This document shows, one piece after another, positions 1-8,180 of a stretch of DNA of 64,000 nt; the first letter of the stretch is position 1; each line of letters begins with the position of its first letter. Source of the stretch: CADEED01 sp035502995 (GTDB lineage Bacteria; Pseudomonadota; Gammaproteobacteria; Steroidobacterales; Steroidobacteraceae); the NCBI GenBank assembly GCA_035502995.1, contig DATJTW010000064.1:4400-68399 (forward strand), written 5' to 3'. The notes beneath the pieces are model-generated. The model had not been told where the DNA came from. It worked only from the letters and a program-made list of their open reading frames with translations, and did not search any database. The translations under genes were made by a program, and so were the position numbers.

Positions 1-978
1 AACCTGAACGCCATGGGCGCCCTCGACACCACCGACGATCCGGAAGCCACGCTGGCCGAGTGTCAGCTCACGGGCATGACGGCGGCGCAGTACGGCAACG
101 TTCCGCAGAACCCGGCTGGCCAGTACAACGGCTTCCTGGGTGGCAACCCGGACCTGCAGCCCGAAGCGTCGGACACCTATTCGTACGGCCTCGTGTTCCG
201 TCCGGACATCGGTGACCTGAGCGTCGCGATCGACTACTTCGACATCCAGGTCGACAAGACGATCAGCAGCACGGCCGGTGGCAACGCCGACACGTTCATC
301 AACAACTGCATCGCGACGGCCCTGCCGGAGTTCTGCGACAAGGTGCATCGTGACTCGTTCGGCTCCCTGTGGCTGAGCGCGACGGATGCGTACGTCGTCG
401 ACACCGCCCTGAACCTGGGCACGCTGAAGACGACCGGCGTCGACCTGCAGGCCAGCTACACGTTGAACCTCGGCGAGCATCGCCTGGGCTTCAACCTGGT
501 CGGCACGAAGCTGTTCGAACTGAGCAACGCGCCGCTGCCGGGCTTCCCGTCGTATGACTGCACGGGCTTCTACGGCAACACCTGCGGCGTGCCGGCTCCG
601 ACCTGGCGCCATTCGCTGCGCACGAACTGGCGCACGCCGTGGAACGGCCTCGACGTGGCGGCCACGTGGCGCTACTACGGCAAGTCGAAGACGGAGCGTC
701 TCAGTGGCAACGACCAGCTCGCGGGCCCGGTCAACGTCAATGGCATCTCCAACGGCGTGCCGGCGTACAGCTACATCGACCTCACGGCCAGCATGACCTT
801 CGCCGAGAAGTTCACGCTGCGTGTCGGTGCGAACAACCTGCTGGACAAGTCGCCCCCGCTCATCCCGAGCGGCGGTGTGACGGACTGCCCGGCCGGTCCT
901 TGCAACGGCAACACCTGGGCGCAGGTGTACGACGCCCTGGGTCGCCAGGTGTTCGCGTCGGTGACGATCGACTTCTGA
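1..978 (+). CDS. TonB-dependent receptor, C-terminal part (5' truncated by window)
   Basis: The reading frame is open from the first base and gives 325 residues of the C-terminal half of a TonB-dependent outer-membrane receptor. Alternating aromatic and polar beta strands are visible. So are the stretches NPDLQPEASDTYSYG, a typical receptor segment (NPxLxPExSxxY), and RVGANNLLDKSPP, the usual penultimate strand. The protein ends in ASVTIDF, with the terminal Phe expected of a BamA-inserted barrel. Several Cys pairs occur in predicted extracellular loops. The substrate cannot be told because the plug domain lies outside the window. A strong terminator follows 27 nt after the stop, so this is the end of its transcription unit. 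Confidence 0.92.
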   Translation, partial: NLNAMGALDTTDDPEATLAECQLTGMTAAQYGNVPQNPAGQYNGFLGGNPDLQPEASDTYSYGLVFRPDIGDLSVAIDYFDIQVDKTISSTAGGNADTFINNCIATALPEFCDKVHRDSFGSLWLSATDAYVVDTALNLGTLKTTGVDLQASYTLNLGEHRLGFNLVGTKLFELSNAPLPGFPSYDCTGFYGNTCGVPAPTWRHSLRTNWRTPWNGLDVAATWRYYGKSKTERLSGNDQLAGPVNVNGISNGVPAYSYIDLTASMTFAEKFTLRVGANNLLDKSPPLIPSGGVTDCPAGPCNGNTWAQVYDALGRQVFASVTIDF

Positions 979-1004
979 TCGAAAGATTGGTTGTTTGACG
1001 ATGG

Positions 1005-1038
1005 AACGGCGGGCCTCGTGCCCGCCGTTCTTTTTTTT
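1005..1038 (+). terminator. Rho-independent terminator after the TonB receptor
   Basis: A perfect 10-bp stem (AACGGCGGGC paired with GCCCGCCGTT) with a 5-nt loop CTCGT is followed by a run of eight T. It ends the receptor transcript and lies upstream of the chosen start of the next gene, which argues against using an earlier ATG at 995 for that gene. Confidence 0.92.
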
Positions 1039-1060
1039 GAGATATCGTCGCGACTGCAGG

Positions 1061-1729
1061 ATGGTCCAGGTTCAGCCTTTCTTCGCGGTGCCCTTCGGCT
1101 TCGCGCAATTGGAGAATTGCGCGGCGCTGAATGCCGACCTGCGCGCGTTGTTCCTGCAACGGGAAGCGGAGGGCGCGAAATACGCCAACCCGCGGCCGCT
1201 CACGCAACGCAACGGTCAGGTGTTCGAGAGTGAATTCCAGTTGTTCCGTGCAACGGATCCGGCCGTACAGCAGCTCAAGCAGTTCTGCTGGAGCAGCCTG
1301 CTGGGTTTGATCGCGGAGCTGAACAAGTACGACCCGGCGATGATGCGTCGGCTGCTGATCTACTCCGACTCGTGGTTCCACGTGACCCGTCGCAACGGGT
1401 TCTTCGGGCTGCACAACCACCCGAATGCGAGCTGGTCGGGGGTGTATTGCGTGAGCCCGGGCGCGCACGACGCCGACAAGCCCGACAGCGGTCTACTGAG
1501 CTTCCTGAATCCGGCGACGCTGGGCGCGATGCATACCGATGCGGCGAACGCCAACCTGCGTGGTTCGTTCGGCACGGGAATCCGTCACGTGAGGTTCGAG
1601 CCCGGACAGCTCGTGCTGTTTCCGTCGTGGGTGCTCCATGACGTGAAGCCGTTCGAAGGCGACGGTGAACGGATCACCGTGGCTTTCAACTGCTGGTTCA
1701 GCCTGCAGGGAGATTCCGCGCCAGGCTGA
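1061..1729 (+). CDS. Putative 2OG-Fe(II) oxygenase (TIGR02466/PF13759-like)
   Basis: This 222-residue protein resembles the putative 2OG-Fe(II) oxygenases of the PF13759 family. The double-stranded beta-helix shows LHNHPNASWSGVYCV, which is the family's HxHPN...WSGVYY signature with iron-ligand His. Near the C terminus, LVLFPSWVLHDVKPF carries the distal His and ERITVAFN the Arg that would bind 2-oxoglutarate. The start at MVQVQPFF was chosen because the upstream in-frame ATGs at 995 and 1001 run into the terminator stem. Such genes are often found next to TonB receptors, as here. The substrate is unknown. Confidence 0.8.
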   Translation: MVQVQPFFAVPFGFAQLENCAALNADLRALFLQREAEGAKYANPRPLTQRNGQVFESEFQLFRATDPAVQQLKQFCWSSLLGLIAELNKYDPAMMRRLLIYSDSWFHVTRRNGFFGLHNHPNASWSGVYCVSPGAHDADKPDSGLLSFLNPATLGAMHTDAANANLRGSFGTGIRHVRFEPGQLVLFPSWVLHDVKPFEGDGERITVAFNCWFSLQGDSAPG

Positions 1730-1767
1730 AGAGGTGGACGCCCCGGTCGGGGCGCCCACTCGTCTGA

Positions 1768-2157
1768 TCAACCGCCGGTGCAACCGCCGGTCTGCACGCA
1801 ACCGCCGGTCGAATTGCGCATCTTGCGACGCAGCTCTTCGGTGTTCTCGACCTGGTTGCGCAGCTGGATCTCGGTCAGGCACTGCATCGACGGGATGGTG
1901 GTGCCGATGACCTTCTCGCGCTTGCAGTACAAGGTCTTGCCGTCCTTCTCGACCTTCTTGTAGCTGCGGGCGGCATCCTGGAATTTCTTCTCCATGTTCG
2001 ATGCCGCGTCGGCTTCCGTGGCGGCCGCTGCGGCCGGAGCCGGCACGGATGCCGTGGCAGCGGGCGCGGGCGACGAGGCCGGCTGCGAGGCGCAGCCCGT
2101 GGCGAGCACGGCGGCCGTGGCGAGTCCCAGGGTGATGACGATGTTTCTGAAATCCAT
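1768..2157 (-). CDS. Small lipoprotein of unknown function
   Basis: This 129-residue protein starts with a lipoprotein signal peptide ending in the lipobox LATGC, followed by an Ala/Pro-rich linker. The mature part has the segment LYCKREKVIGTTIPSMQC, a two-Cys motif seen in small periplasmic proteins of gammaproteobacteria. The C terminus, GGCVQTGGCTGG, adds two more Cys. The ATG at 2157 is preferred over 2166 because a GAGAGG sequence lies 10 nt upstream of it but only 1 nt from the other. The gene follows the 160-residue exported protein by about 14 nt, so the two are probably co-transcribed. I do not recognise a function. Confidence 0.7.
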   Translation of the reverse strand: MDFRNIVITLGLATAAVLATGCASQPASSPAPAATASVPAPAAAAATEADAASNMEKKFQDAARSYKKVEKDGKTLYCKREKVIGTTIPSMQCLTEIQLRNQVENTEELRRKMRNSTGGCVQTGGCTGG

Positions 2158-2171
2158 GATTCTCATACCTC

Positions 2172-2654
2172 TCAGCGCACGCGTTTGAAGCGCGCAAATC
2201 TTCCGGTCTTGTCGGTCAGCTTGAACGTGCCCATCGCCGCGCGGACGATCGTGACCTTGTCACCGACGGCGATCGCGGGGCGGACATCCGCGTCCTGCTG
2301 ACGCCAGATCTGCCCGTTGTCCAATTCGAGCTGGATCATCCCATCGTCCAGCCGGCGCAGGGAAGTGACGGATCCGCTGATTTGCCTCAGTTCTTCTCGC
2401 TTGACCTCGACGGCCTGGCCCTTGGGCGTGGACAGGTCGGTGTTGGCACCAAACATATTCTCGGCGGTGGGCGCCGCTTGGGCGGCATCCCCGGAGCGGA
2501 TCACCGCGACGGCGCGGTCGTAACAGGCCAGCCGCTCGGCATCGCGCTTCAGCGCGGCGCAGGCCTCGATGGGCGCGGGCAGCACGTCGGCCGCCGACGC
2601 CAGAGACGTCAGGCCTGACAAGGCGGCAATGCCCAGGATCAATCGAATGTTCAT
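2172..2654 (-). CDS. Exported protein of unknown function
   Basis: This 160-residue protein has a clear Sec signal peptide of about 21 residues ending in LASA-A. The mature part opens with EACAALKRDAERLACYDR, a two-Cys helical hairpin found in several small periplasmic proteins. It ends in a beta-rich domain whose segments LELDNGQIWRQ and VGDKVTIVRAAMG look like a small beta-barrel or SH3-like fold. Its start overlaps the stop of the upstream Asp-hydroxylase gene (ATGA), indicating translational coupling. The molecular role is unknown. Confidence 0.75.
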   Translation of the reverse strand: MNIRLILGIAALSGLTSLASAADVLPAPIEACAALKRDAERLACYDRAVAVIRSGDAAQAAPTAENMFGANTDLSTPKGQAVEVKREELRQISGSVTSLRRLDDGMIQLELDNGQIWRQQDADVRPAIAVGDKVTIVRAAMGTFKLTDKTGRFARFKRVR

Positions 2655-3949
2655 TCACTTCCCGTGATCGCGACTTCGTCGCGGTAAAACCCCTTGATCG
2701 CCGGCACCGCCGTGCGCAGCACGTCGCGCTCGCCCTGGGTCAGCGCCGGATGCCAGACGTCGAAGATCAGGATCGCGCGCGGCGAGTCGCTGTCGTTCCA
2801 GGCCTCGTGCTCGATCGTGTCGTCGAACACCCAGGCTTTGCCCGTCTCCCATTCGCGGGTTTCGGACCCGACGCGGAAGCGGCAGTTCCCGGGCACCACG
2901 AGCGGCAAGTGGACGATCAGGCGTGAATTGGTAACACCCGTGTGCGGCGGAATGTGTGATTTTTTGTCGAGGATGGAGAAGAACGCGGTGGGCGCGTAAC
3001 CCGGCACGTTGGCATGCGGCAGCTTCGCGAGCAGCGCCGCCGTCTTCGGGCAACGGTCGGCATGGGCGTCGACGCGCAAGCCGTCCCGCCACAGGAAGAA
3101 CGCGCTCCAGCGGCGCGACTTGTTCAGGTCCTTCCACTGGTCGAGCGGCACGCCGTCCGGGTAATCGATGTATGGCACGGCGCCGCCGGCATCCTCGAGC
3201 ACCGCGCGTTCGAACTCGGCGCGGATCTCGCCGGTCGCCGCCTCGAGTTCGGGCAACCAGGGGAATTGTTCGCGCGAATAGAACTCGTCGGACGGCAGCC
3301 GCGGCACGTGCAGGAACGTCGGCTGCGGTAGATAGATGCGCTTCGCGCCCGTCAGCGCGGCCAGCGCGTGTTCGGCACGCGCCAGCTCGCCGGCCGGATG
3401 TCCGGCGCGCACGGGCTCGAGCGAGGCGGCGAGGTGCGCCGCCAGTTCCGCGTCGTTGCGCTGGACGACATCCACCGCGTGCTTGAACGCCGGTTGCAGC
3501 GCCGCCGGCAGCATCGTGCTCGGCGATACGGTCTGCAACGCGTTCTGGTAGACGCTCGCCGCCGCGCGGATCTTGCCGCGCCGTTCGAAGAGATCGCCCT
3601 TCTGCAGCAGCGCGAGCAGGTTGCGCGGCTCGATCTTGAGCACGGCCTGCAGCGCGCGTTCTTCCTGTTCGCCGTCGCCGAGCGCGCGCCATGCCGTCGC
3701 GAGGTTCATGCGCAGCGCGGCGTTCGCCGGCTCGCTGCGGATCGCGCGTTCGAGCAGCTCGCGCGCCCGTGCCGGATTGCCGCCCTGCAGCTCGCGGATC
3801 GCGCGCGCGTTGAGCACCAGCGGGTGCGCGGGACCGGCGCCCTCGGCCCGCACCAGCAGGCGCTCCGCTTCGTCGCGCTGACCCGCGGCGTGCGCCCGCT
3901 CGGCCTGCTGGATCAGCCCGCGAATCAGCGATTCGTCGGTCGCGGCCAA
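2651..3949 (-). CDS. TPR-containing aspartyl/asparaginyl beta-hydroxylase
   Basis: This 432-residue protein has TPR-like helical repeats over roughly residues 1-180 and an Asp/Asn beta-hydroxylase domain (PF05118) at the C terminus. The oxygenase domain shows HTGVTNSRLIVHLPLVVP with the first iron-ligand His, then CRFRVG, then FDDTIEHEAWN with the second His, and a final FDVWHP. The family uses iron and 2-oxoglutarate to hydroxylate Asp or Asn side chains. No signal peptide is visible, so it should act in the cytoplasm. No ATG fits; a TTG at 3949, five nt after the OmpA stop, is the best start, and a CTG overlapping that stop is the alternative. It is apparently the second gene of an ompA-hydroxylase operon. 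Confidence 0.85.
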   Translation of the reverse strand: MAATDESLIRGLIQQAERAHAAGQRDEAERLLVRAEGAGPAHPLVLNARAIRELQGGNPARARELLERAIRSEPANAALRMNLATAWRALGDGEQEERALQAVLKIEPRNLLALLQKGDLFERRGKIRAAASVYQNALQTVSPSTMLPAALQPAFKHAVDVVQRNDAELAAHLAASLEPVRAGHPAGELARAEHALAALTGAKRIYLPQPTFLHVPRLPSDEFYSREQFPWLPELEAATGEIRAEFERAVLEDAGGAVPYIDYPDGVPLDQWKDLNKSRRWSAFFLWRDGLRVDAHADRCPKTAALLAKLPHANVPGYAPTAFFSILDKKSHIPPHTGVTNSRLIVHLPLVVPGNCRFRVGSETREWETGKAWVFDDTIEHEAWNDSDSPRAILIFDVWHPALTQGERDVLRTAVPAIKGFYRDEVAITGSE

Positions 3950-3954
3950 CCGGT

Positions 3955-5241
3955 TCAGTTCAGTACGCGCAGCACCACGCGACGGTTGGCCTGGCGGCCT
4001 GCGTCGGTGTTGTTGCTCGCGATCGGCTGGCGCTCGCCGTAACCACGCGAGGTCAGCGCGTTCTGGACGCCGCCATCGTGCAGGTACTTGAGCACCGTCT
4101 CCGCGCGCCGCGCGGAGAGATCGAGGTTGTATGCATCCGAGCCACGGCTGTCCGTGTGACCGGCGACCTCGAGGTTGAGCTCGGGATAGCGCTTGAGCGT
4201 CGCGATCGCACCTTCGAGGACCGGGATGCTCTCGGGCAGCAGATCGGCCTTGTTGGTCTCGAACACGACACCCGGCAGCTTGATCTCGTCCTTGAACGAG
4301 CAACCGATCGCGTCCACGCGATCGCCCTTGGGTGTGTCGGGGCACTTGTCCTGGCTGTCGACCACGCCGTCGCCGTCCGTGTCGAGCTCGCAGCCCTTCT
4401 CGTCGACCTTCGCGCCGGCCGGCGTGTTCGGGCACTGGTCGCGGCTGTCGCCGACGCCGTCGCCATCGCTGTCGAGCTCGCAACCGGTGGCGTCGACCTT
4501 GGCACCGGCGGGCGTGCTCGGGCACTTGTCGATGTCGTTGGTCACGCCGTCGCCGTCGTCGTCCTGCGGCAGCGGGCATCCCTTCGAATCCACCGGCGTC
4601 CCGGCGGGCGTGCCGGGGCACTGGTCGGCGTCATCGTTCACGCCGTCACCGTCGGTGTCGACGACGCGGCGCGCGGGCGAGCCGCCCCAGGAATACTGGA
4701 TGCCGAGGCCGGCGACGTAGTCGACCGCCTTGCCGATCCCGGAGTTGTCGCCGAGGCCGCGGCGTGCGCCGAGGTCGGCGCGCAGCTGCATGGTGCTGCC
4801 GTCGTCCTTCGGCGTGCCCAGGCCGATGAGCAGGCCGACGCCGCCGAGCGCGGCGAGATTCGTGTCGTCGTCGGCACCGGGCTTGAAGAGTGTCTTGATG
4901 CGCGCCAGGCCGAGGCTCAGGAACGGATTCACGCGACCTTCACGGTAGAAGATGCGGTTCGCCGAGAGGCCGAAGCCCTGGATCTCGAGCGAGTTGTTGT
5001 TGCCGGCGCGGTCGTGCTCGGAACCGAACAGGGAGATCTGCGCGTCCCAGTTGGTGTTCAGCGTGCGGCCGAAAGCCAGCGTGACGCCGGCGTCGTCATC
5101 GGCCAGGCGGTCGTCGTCCAGCCACAGCGCGTTGAGCTGCGGCGCGATGTACCAGCTGCCTTCCGGGGCGCCCGCCAGCGCCGTGCCCGTCATGGACAGG
5201 CCGACCAGCAAAGCGAGCATCGCCTTTGCGAATGTCTTCAT
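3955..5241 (-). CDS. OmpA-family outer membrane protein with thrombospondin type 3 repeats
   Basis: This 428-residue protein has a signal peptide ending in ALA-G and an N-terminal beta-barrel of about 165 residues. A middle block at roughly 190-315 holds thrombospondin type 3 repeats, each of the form DxDGDGVxDxxDxCP with TPxG, which bind calcium. The C-terminal OmpA domain carries the peptidoglycan-binding signature VAGHTDSRGSDAYNLDLSAR. It should anchor the outer membrane to the cell wall. A GGAGAAG ribosome site sits just upstream of the ATG. The Asp/Asn-hydroxylase gene follows almost without a gap. Confidence 0.93.
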   Translation of the reverse strand: MKTFAKAMLALLVGLSMTGTALAGAPEGSWYIAPQLNALWLDDDRLADDDAGVTLAFGRTLNTNWDAQISLFGSEHDRAGNNNSLEIQGFGLSANRIFYREGRVNPFLSLGLARIKTLFKPGADDDTNLAALGGVGLLIGLGTPKDDGSTMQLRADLGARRGLGDNSGIGKAVDYVAGLGIQYSWGGSPARRVVDTDGDGVNDDADQCPGTPAGTPVDSKGCPLPQDDDGDGVTNDIDKCPSTPAGAKVDATGCELDSDGDGVGDSRDQCPNTPAGAKVDEKGCELDTDGDGVVDSQDKCPDTPKGDRVDAIGCSFKDEIKLPGVVFETNKADLLPESIPVLEGAIATLKRYPELNLEVAGHTDSRGSDAYNLDLSARRAETVLKYLHDGGVQNALTSRGYGERQPIASNNTDAGRQANRRVVLRVLN

Positions 5242-5336
5242 GATTCTTCTCCGATCCCTGTGTACCGGGGCCGTCTTGCCGGGCCCCTAGCAAGTGCCCG
5301 GAATCATACGCGAGCCCCACGGGGGCCGGTAATCCG

Positions 5337-5855
5337 TCAATGGCTTACGAGAGCCGGATGGGTGACGAGCTGTCCGGCATGCAGGCCGAGTCGGCGCGCC
5401 TCGCCGCCCGCGATCTCGAGCACCGCGCGGGCCGGCTTGTCGCTGCGGATGAGGTCGAGCGAGTGCGGCACCGCGTTCTCGTGGATCTGCTGGATGCGGT
5501 TGTCCGAGTCGATGAACACCATGTCCAGCGCGATGTAGGTGTTCTTCATCCACATGCTGATGTCCTTCGGCTGGTCGTGGACGAACAACATGCCGCGCAG
5601 GTCGGGCAGGTCGCGCACGAACATCAGCCCCTGCGACTGGCGTCGCGGGCTGTCGGCCAGCCAGACCTGGAAGGTGTACTTCACCTTCTTGCCCTCGGAG
5701 ATCTCGAGCTTGTCCTGCGGAAACGCCGCGAGATCCTCGATCGGACCGCTCTGCGCCTGCGCGCAGCCGGCGGCGAATCCGAGGGAGACGACGAGCGCGA
5801 CGCAGGCGGCGCGCAGGAACTCAACGGGACGGTGCTGGGGCTTCATGGCGGTCAT
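5337..5855 (-). CDS. DUF192 family exported protein
   Basis: This 172-residue protein has a hydrophobic signal segment and then a DUF192 domain. The domain is recognised by QGLMFVRDLPDLRGMLFVHD, the MWMKNTYIALDMVFID core and a closing RAVLEIAGG. The family is small, usually exported and of unknown biochemical role. Two in-frame ATGs compete (5855 and 5846). A GGGGA sequence precedes both; I list the first, which leaves a short spacing, and 5846 is nearly as likely. The start lies inside the 3' end of the upstream gene, so the two are probably co-translated. Confidence 0.85.
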   Translation of the reverse strand: MTAMKPQHRPVEFLRAACVALVVSLGFAAGCAQAQSGPIEDLAAFPQDKLEISEGKKVKYTFQVWLADSPRRQSQGLMFVRDLPDLRGMLFVHDQPKDISMWMKNTYIALDMVFIDSDNRIQQIHENAVPHSLDLIRSDKPARAVLEIAGGEARRLGLHAGQLVTHPALVSH

Positions 5856-6417
5856 CGTCCCCGAATTCGACGCGGCCTGCAAAATCGAAGCTCGTGATCA
5901 CGACGCGTTCGGTCTGCGCCGGGTTGGCGGCCGGGCCGACACAGAAACCCCGCGCGACCACGCGGTACACGGCGCGGTTGCCGCCCAGCGTCTCGACGCG
6001 GCGCTGGCTGGCCGTGTCCGTGGTGCACTTGTCGTCGCCGCGCGTGGCGAACAGCCGCTTCTCGCCCTCGAACAGCAGCGTGACGTTCGTACGCAGGGCC
6101 CGCCCGTCGCCGCCTTCCGCGAGATCGGCGATGCCGAACACCAGCCGGATCCGGCGGCCGTCGCCGCGCAGCGGTCCGCCGATGCTGACGCGCACGCCGT
6201 GCCCGGACGGCCGCGGCGCGCCTTCGCACTCCATCTGCGCATCCTTCCAGTCGAGGTCGAGGTCCAGGGCACCGCGGACGCGCGCGCGCAGGTAGCCATC
6301 GCCGGCCACGAGGCAGCCGGTCGGTTTGGGTGTCGGATTTCCGGAAGAAGCCTCTCCGGCCAGCGACGGCGCGACGAGGGCGCAGGCGAACAGCAGCGCG
6401 ATGGCGCGATCTGACAT
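5821..6417 (-). CDS. Exported protein of unknown function
   Basis: This 198-residue protein has a signal peptide of about 20 residues ending in SLA-G. The mature region is beta-rich, with two Cys pairs (GCLVAG/MECEG and DDKCTT/GFCVG) that may form disulfides in the periplasm. I do not recognise the family. The gene overlaps the DUF192 gene downstream by about 35 nt and is divergent from glgC. Confidence 0.65.
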   Translation of the reverse strand: MSDRAIALLFACALVAPSLAGEASSGNPTPKPTGCLVAGDGYLRARVRGALDLDLDWKDAQMECEGAPRPSGHGVRVSIGGPLRGDGRRIRLVFGIADLAEGGDGRALRTNVTLLFEGEKRLFATRGDDKCTTDTASQRRVETLGGNRAVYRVVARGFCVGPAANPAQTERVVITSFDFAGRVEFGDDDRHEAPAPSR

Positions 6418-6439
6418 GCGGGTACGGTAGCACGCACCC

Positions 6440-6445
6440 TATACT
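6440..6445 (+). promoter_or_regulatory. Possible -10 element of glgC
   Basis: The hexamer TATACT lies 21 nt before a strong ribosome site (GAGGGGA at 6456-6462), which is 4 nt from the glgC ATG. I see no convincing -35 box at the right spacing, so the assignment is tentative. Confidence 0.35.
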
Positions 6446-6466
6446 TCGAAAAAACGAGGGGACCCA

Positions 6467-7732
6467 ATGGCCAAGCGACCCGCACGCGCAACTTCCGGAC
6501 GATACGTGAGCCGTCTAACCAGTGGCACGCTCGCGGTCATCATGGCGGGCGGCCGTGGCGAACGGTTGAAGGGCCTGACCGAGAACCGCGCCAAGCCGGC
6601 CACGCCGTTCGGCGGCAAGTTCCGCATCATCGACTTCGTGCTGTCGAACTGCGTGAACTCGGGCATCCGCCAGATCACCGTGCTGACGCAGTACAAGGCG
6701 CAGTCGCTGATCCAGCACATCCATCGCGGCTGGGGTTACATGCGCGGCGAGTTCGGCGAGTTCGTCGAAGTCATCCCCGCGCAGCAGAAGACCGGCAACC
6801 ACTGGTACCGCGGTACCGCGGACGCGGTCTACCAGAACATCGACGTCATGCACGCGCACCGCCCGAAGCACGTGCTCGTGCTGGCCGGCGATCACATCTA
6901 CAAGATGGATTACGGCCCGATGATCGCGTACCACGTCGAGAAGGGTGCCGACATCACCGTCGGCGTCGTCGAAGTGCCGATCGCAGACGCGAAGGAGTTC
7001 GGCGTCCTCACGGTGACCGAGTGGAATCGCGTCACGCGGTTCGTCGAGAAGTCGCCGACGCCGGACCCCATGCCCGGCCGCCCCGACGTCGCGCTGGCCT
7101 CCATGGGCATCTACGTCTTCAACCCCGACCTGCTCGAGAAGATGCTCATCGCCGACGCCGCGAACGAGAACTCGAAACACGATTTCGGCAAGAACATCGT
7201 CCCGGACGCCATCGAGAAGCTGCAGGTCTTTGCGTATCCATTCCGGGACGTCAAGACGCGAGCGCAATCGTATTGGCGCGATGTCGGAACAATCGACGCC
7301 TTTTACGAAGCCAACATCGAGATGGTCTGGGTCAATCCCGAGCTCAACATCTACGACGAGGACTGGCCGATCTGGACCTACCAGGCGCAGACGCCGCCCG
7401 CCAAGTTCGTGCTCGACGACGAGGGCCGCCGCGGCGTCGCCATCAACTCGCTGGTCTCGGGCGGCACCATCATCTCGGGCGCGACCGTGCGCGAGTCGCT
7501 GCTGTTCTCCGGCGTACGCGTCGAGGAGCGCTCGAACGTCGAACGGTCGGTGATCCTGCCGAACGTGCGCATCGGCCCGAACTGCCAGATCCGCAATGCG
7601 ATCATCGACGAGGGCTGCGAGATCGCGGCCGGCACCCGCATCGGCCACGACCGCGACGAGGACTCGAAACGATTCCTGGTGACGGAGAAGGGCGTCGTGC
7701 TGGTCACGCCGGACATGCTCCACCATGCATAG
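6467..7732 (+). CDS. glgC: Glucose-1-phosphate adenylyltransferase (ADP-glucose pyrophosphorylase)
   Basis: This 421-residue protein matches GlgC over its full length. It makes ADP-glucose from ATP and glucose 1-phosphate, the first committed step of bacterial glycogen synthesis. The N-terminal nucleotidyltransferase motif MAGGRGERLKGLT is at about 27-38, followed by KPATPFGGKFRIIDFVLSN. The conserved HWYRGTADAVYQN and VLAGDHIYKMDY lie further on. The C-terminal left-handed beta-helix, with hexapeptide-like repeats (VERSVILPNVRIGPNCQI), is intact. The Arg-rich N-terminal extension of about 18 residues is normal for the family. Glycogen synthase lies 0.4 kb away on the other strand. Confidence 0.97.
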   Translation: MAKRPARATSGRYVSRLTSGTLAVIMAGGRGERLKGLTENRAKPATPFGGKFRIIDFVLSNCVNSGIRQITVLTQYKAQSLIQHIHRGWGYMRGEFGEFVEVIPAQQKTGNHWYRGTADAVYQNIDVMHAHRPKHVLVLAGDHIYKMDYGPMIAYHVEKGADITVGVVEVPIADAKEFGVLTVTEWNRVTRFVEKSPTPDPMPGRPDVALASMGIYVFNPDLLEKMLIADAANENSKHDFGKNIVPDAIEKLQVFAYPFRDVKTRAQSYWRDVGTIDAFYEANIEMVWVNPELNIYDEDWPIWTYQAQTPPAKFVLDDEGRRGVAINSLVSGGTIISGATVRESLLFSGVRVEERSNVERSVILPNVRIGPNCQIRNAIIDEGCEIAAGTRIGHDRDEDSKRFLVTEKGVVLVTPDMLHHA

Positions 7733-8180
7733 GACGGCCCGCGTCCTCGCCGCCACGCTCGCGACGGCGCTGCTCGCCGCCGGCTGCGCGACGACGAAGC
7801 TCCAGGCGCCGCAGCTCACCGTGATGTCGATGCAGGTGCAGTCGGCGGACCTGTTCTCCCAGCGCATGCTGGTGCACATGCGCGTCGTGAATCCGAACGC
7901 GCGCGAGTTGCCGGTGAAGTCGATCGACTACCGCATCGTCGTCGACGGTGCGGACCTCGCGCAGGGGATGGCGGACAAGCCGTTCGTGGTTCCCGCGATG
8001 GGCGAAGCGGAGTTCGACGTGCAGGTGACCGCGAACCTCGCCACGGCGCTCTCGCAGATCCTCGGCCGCAAGGGCTCGAAGGACACGCTCGACTACCGCC
8101 TGATCGGCAGCGTCTCTTTATCCAGCGGCTTTCTGCGCCGGATTCCGTTTGATGAGCGCGGCAGCGTCAAGCTGAAGTAG
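7725..8180 (+). CDS. LEA type 2 family lipoprotein
   Basis: This 151-residue protein has a lipoprotein signal peptide with lipobox LAAGC and then a single LEA14/WHy-type beta-sandwich domain. The domain shows VVNPNARELPVKSIDYRI and a closing IPFDERGSVKL. Such lipoproteins are small and have been linked to stress tolerance, but their bacterial function is not settled. The gene overlaps the end of glgC by 8 nt and so is coupled to it. Its last 63 nt are also the 3' end of glgA on the opposite strand. Confidence 0.83.
   Translation: MHRTARVLAATLATALLAAGCATTKLQAPQLTVMSMQVQSADLFSQRMLVHMRVVNPNARELPVKSIDYRIVVDGADLAQGMADKPFVVPAMGEAEFDVQVTANLATALSQILGRKGSKDTLDYRLIGSVSLSSGFLRRIPFDERGSVKLK

Noticed and set aside
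995..1060. Upstream in-frame ATGs for the 2OG-Fe(II) oxygenase
   Set aside because: They lie before or inside the terminator stem and the added residues (Arg/Pro/Phe-rich) encode the hairpin, not a protein domain.
1739..1754. GC hairpin CGCCCC-GGTC-GGGGCG as a terminator between convergent genes
   Set aside because: The stem is real but short, and there is no T-run on either strand, so I do not call it a terminator.
3960..4621. Long Arg-rich extension of the Asp-hydroxylase frame upstream of 3949
   Set aside because: It is the out-of-frame shadow of the ompA calcium-repeat region; the ompA frame has clear domains, so the hydroxylase must start near the ompA stop.
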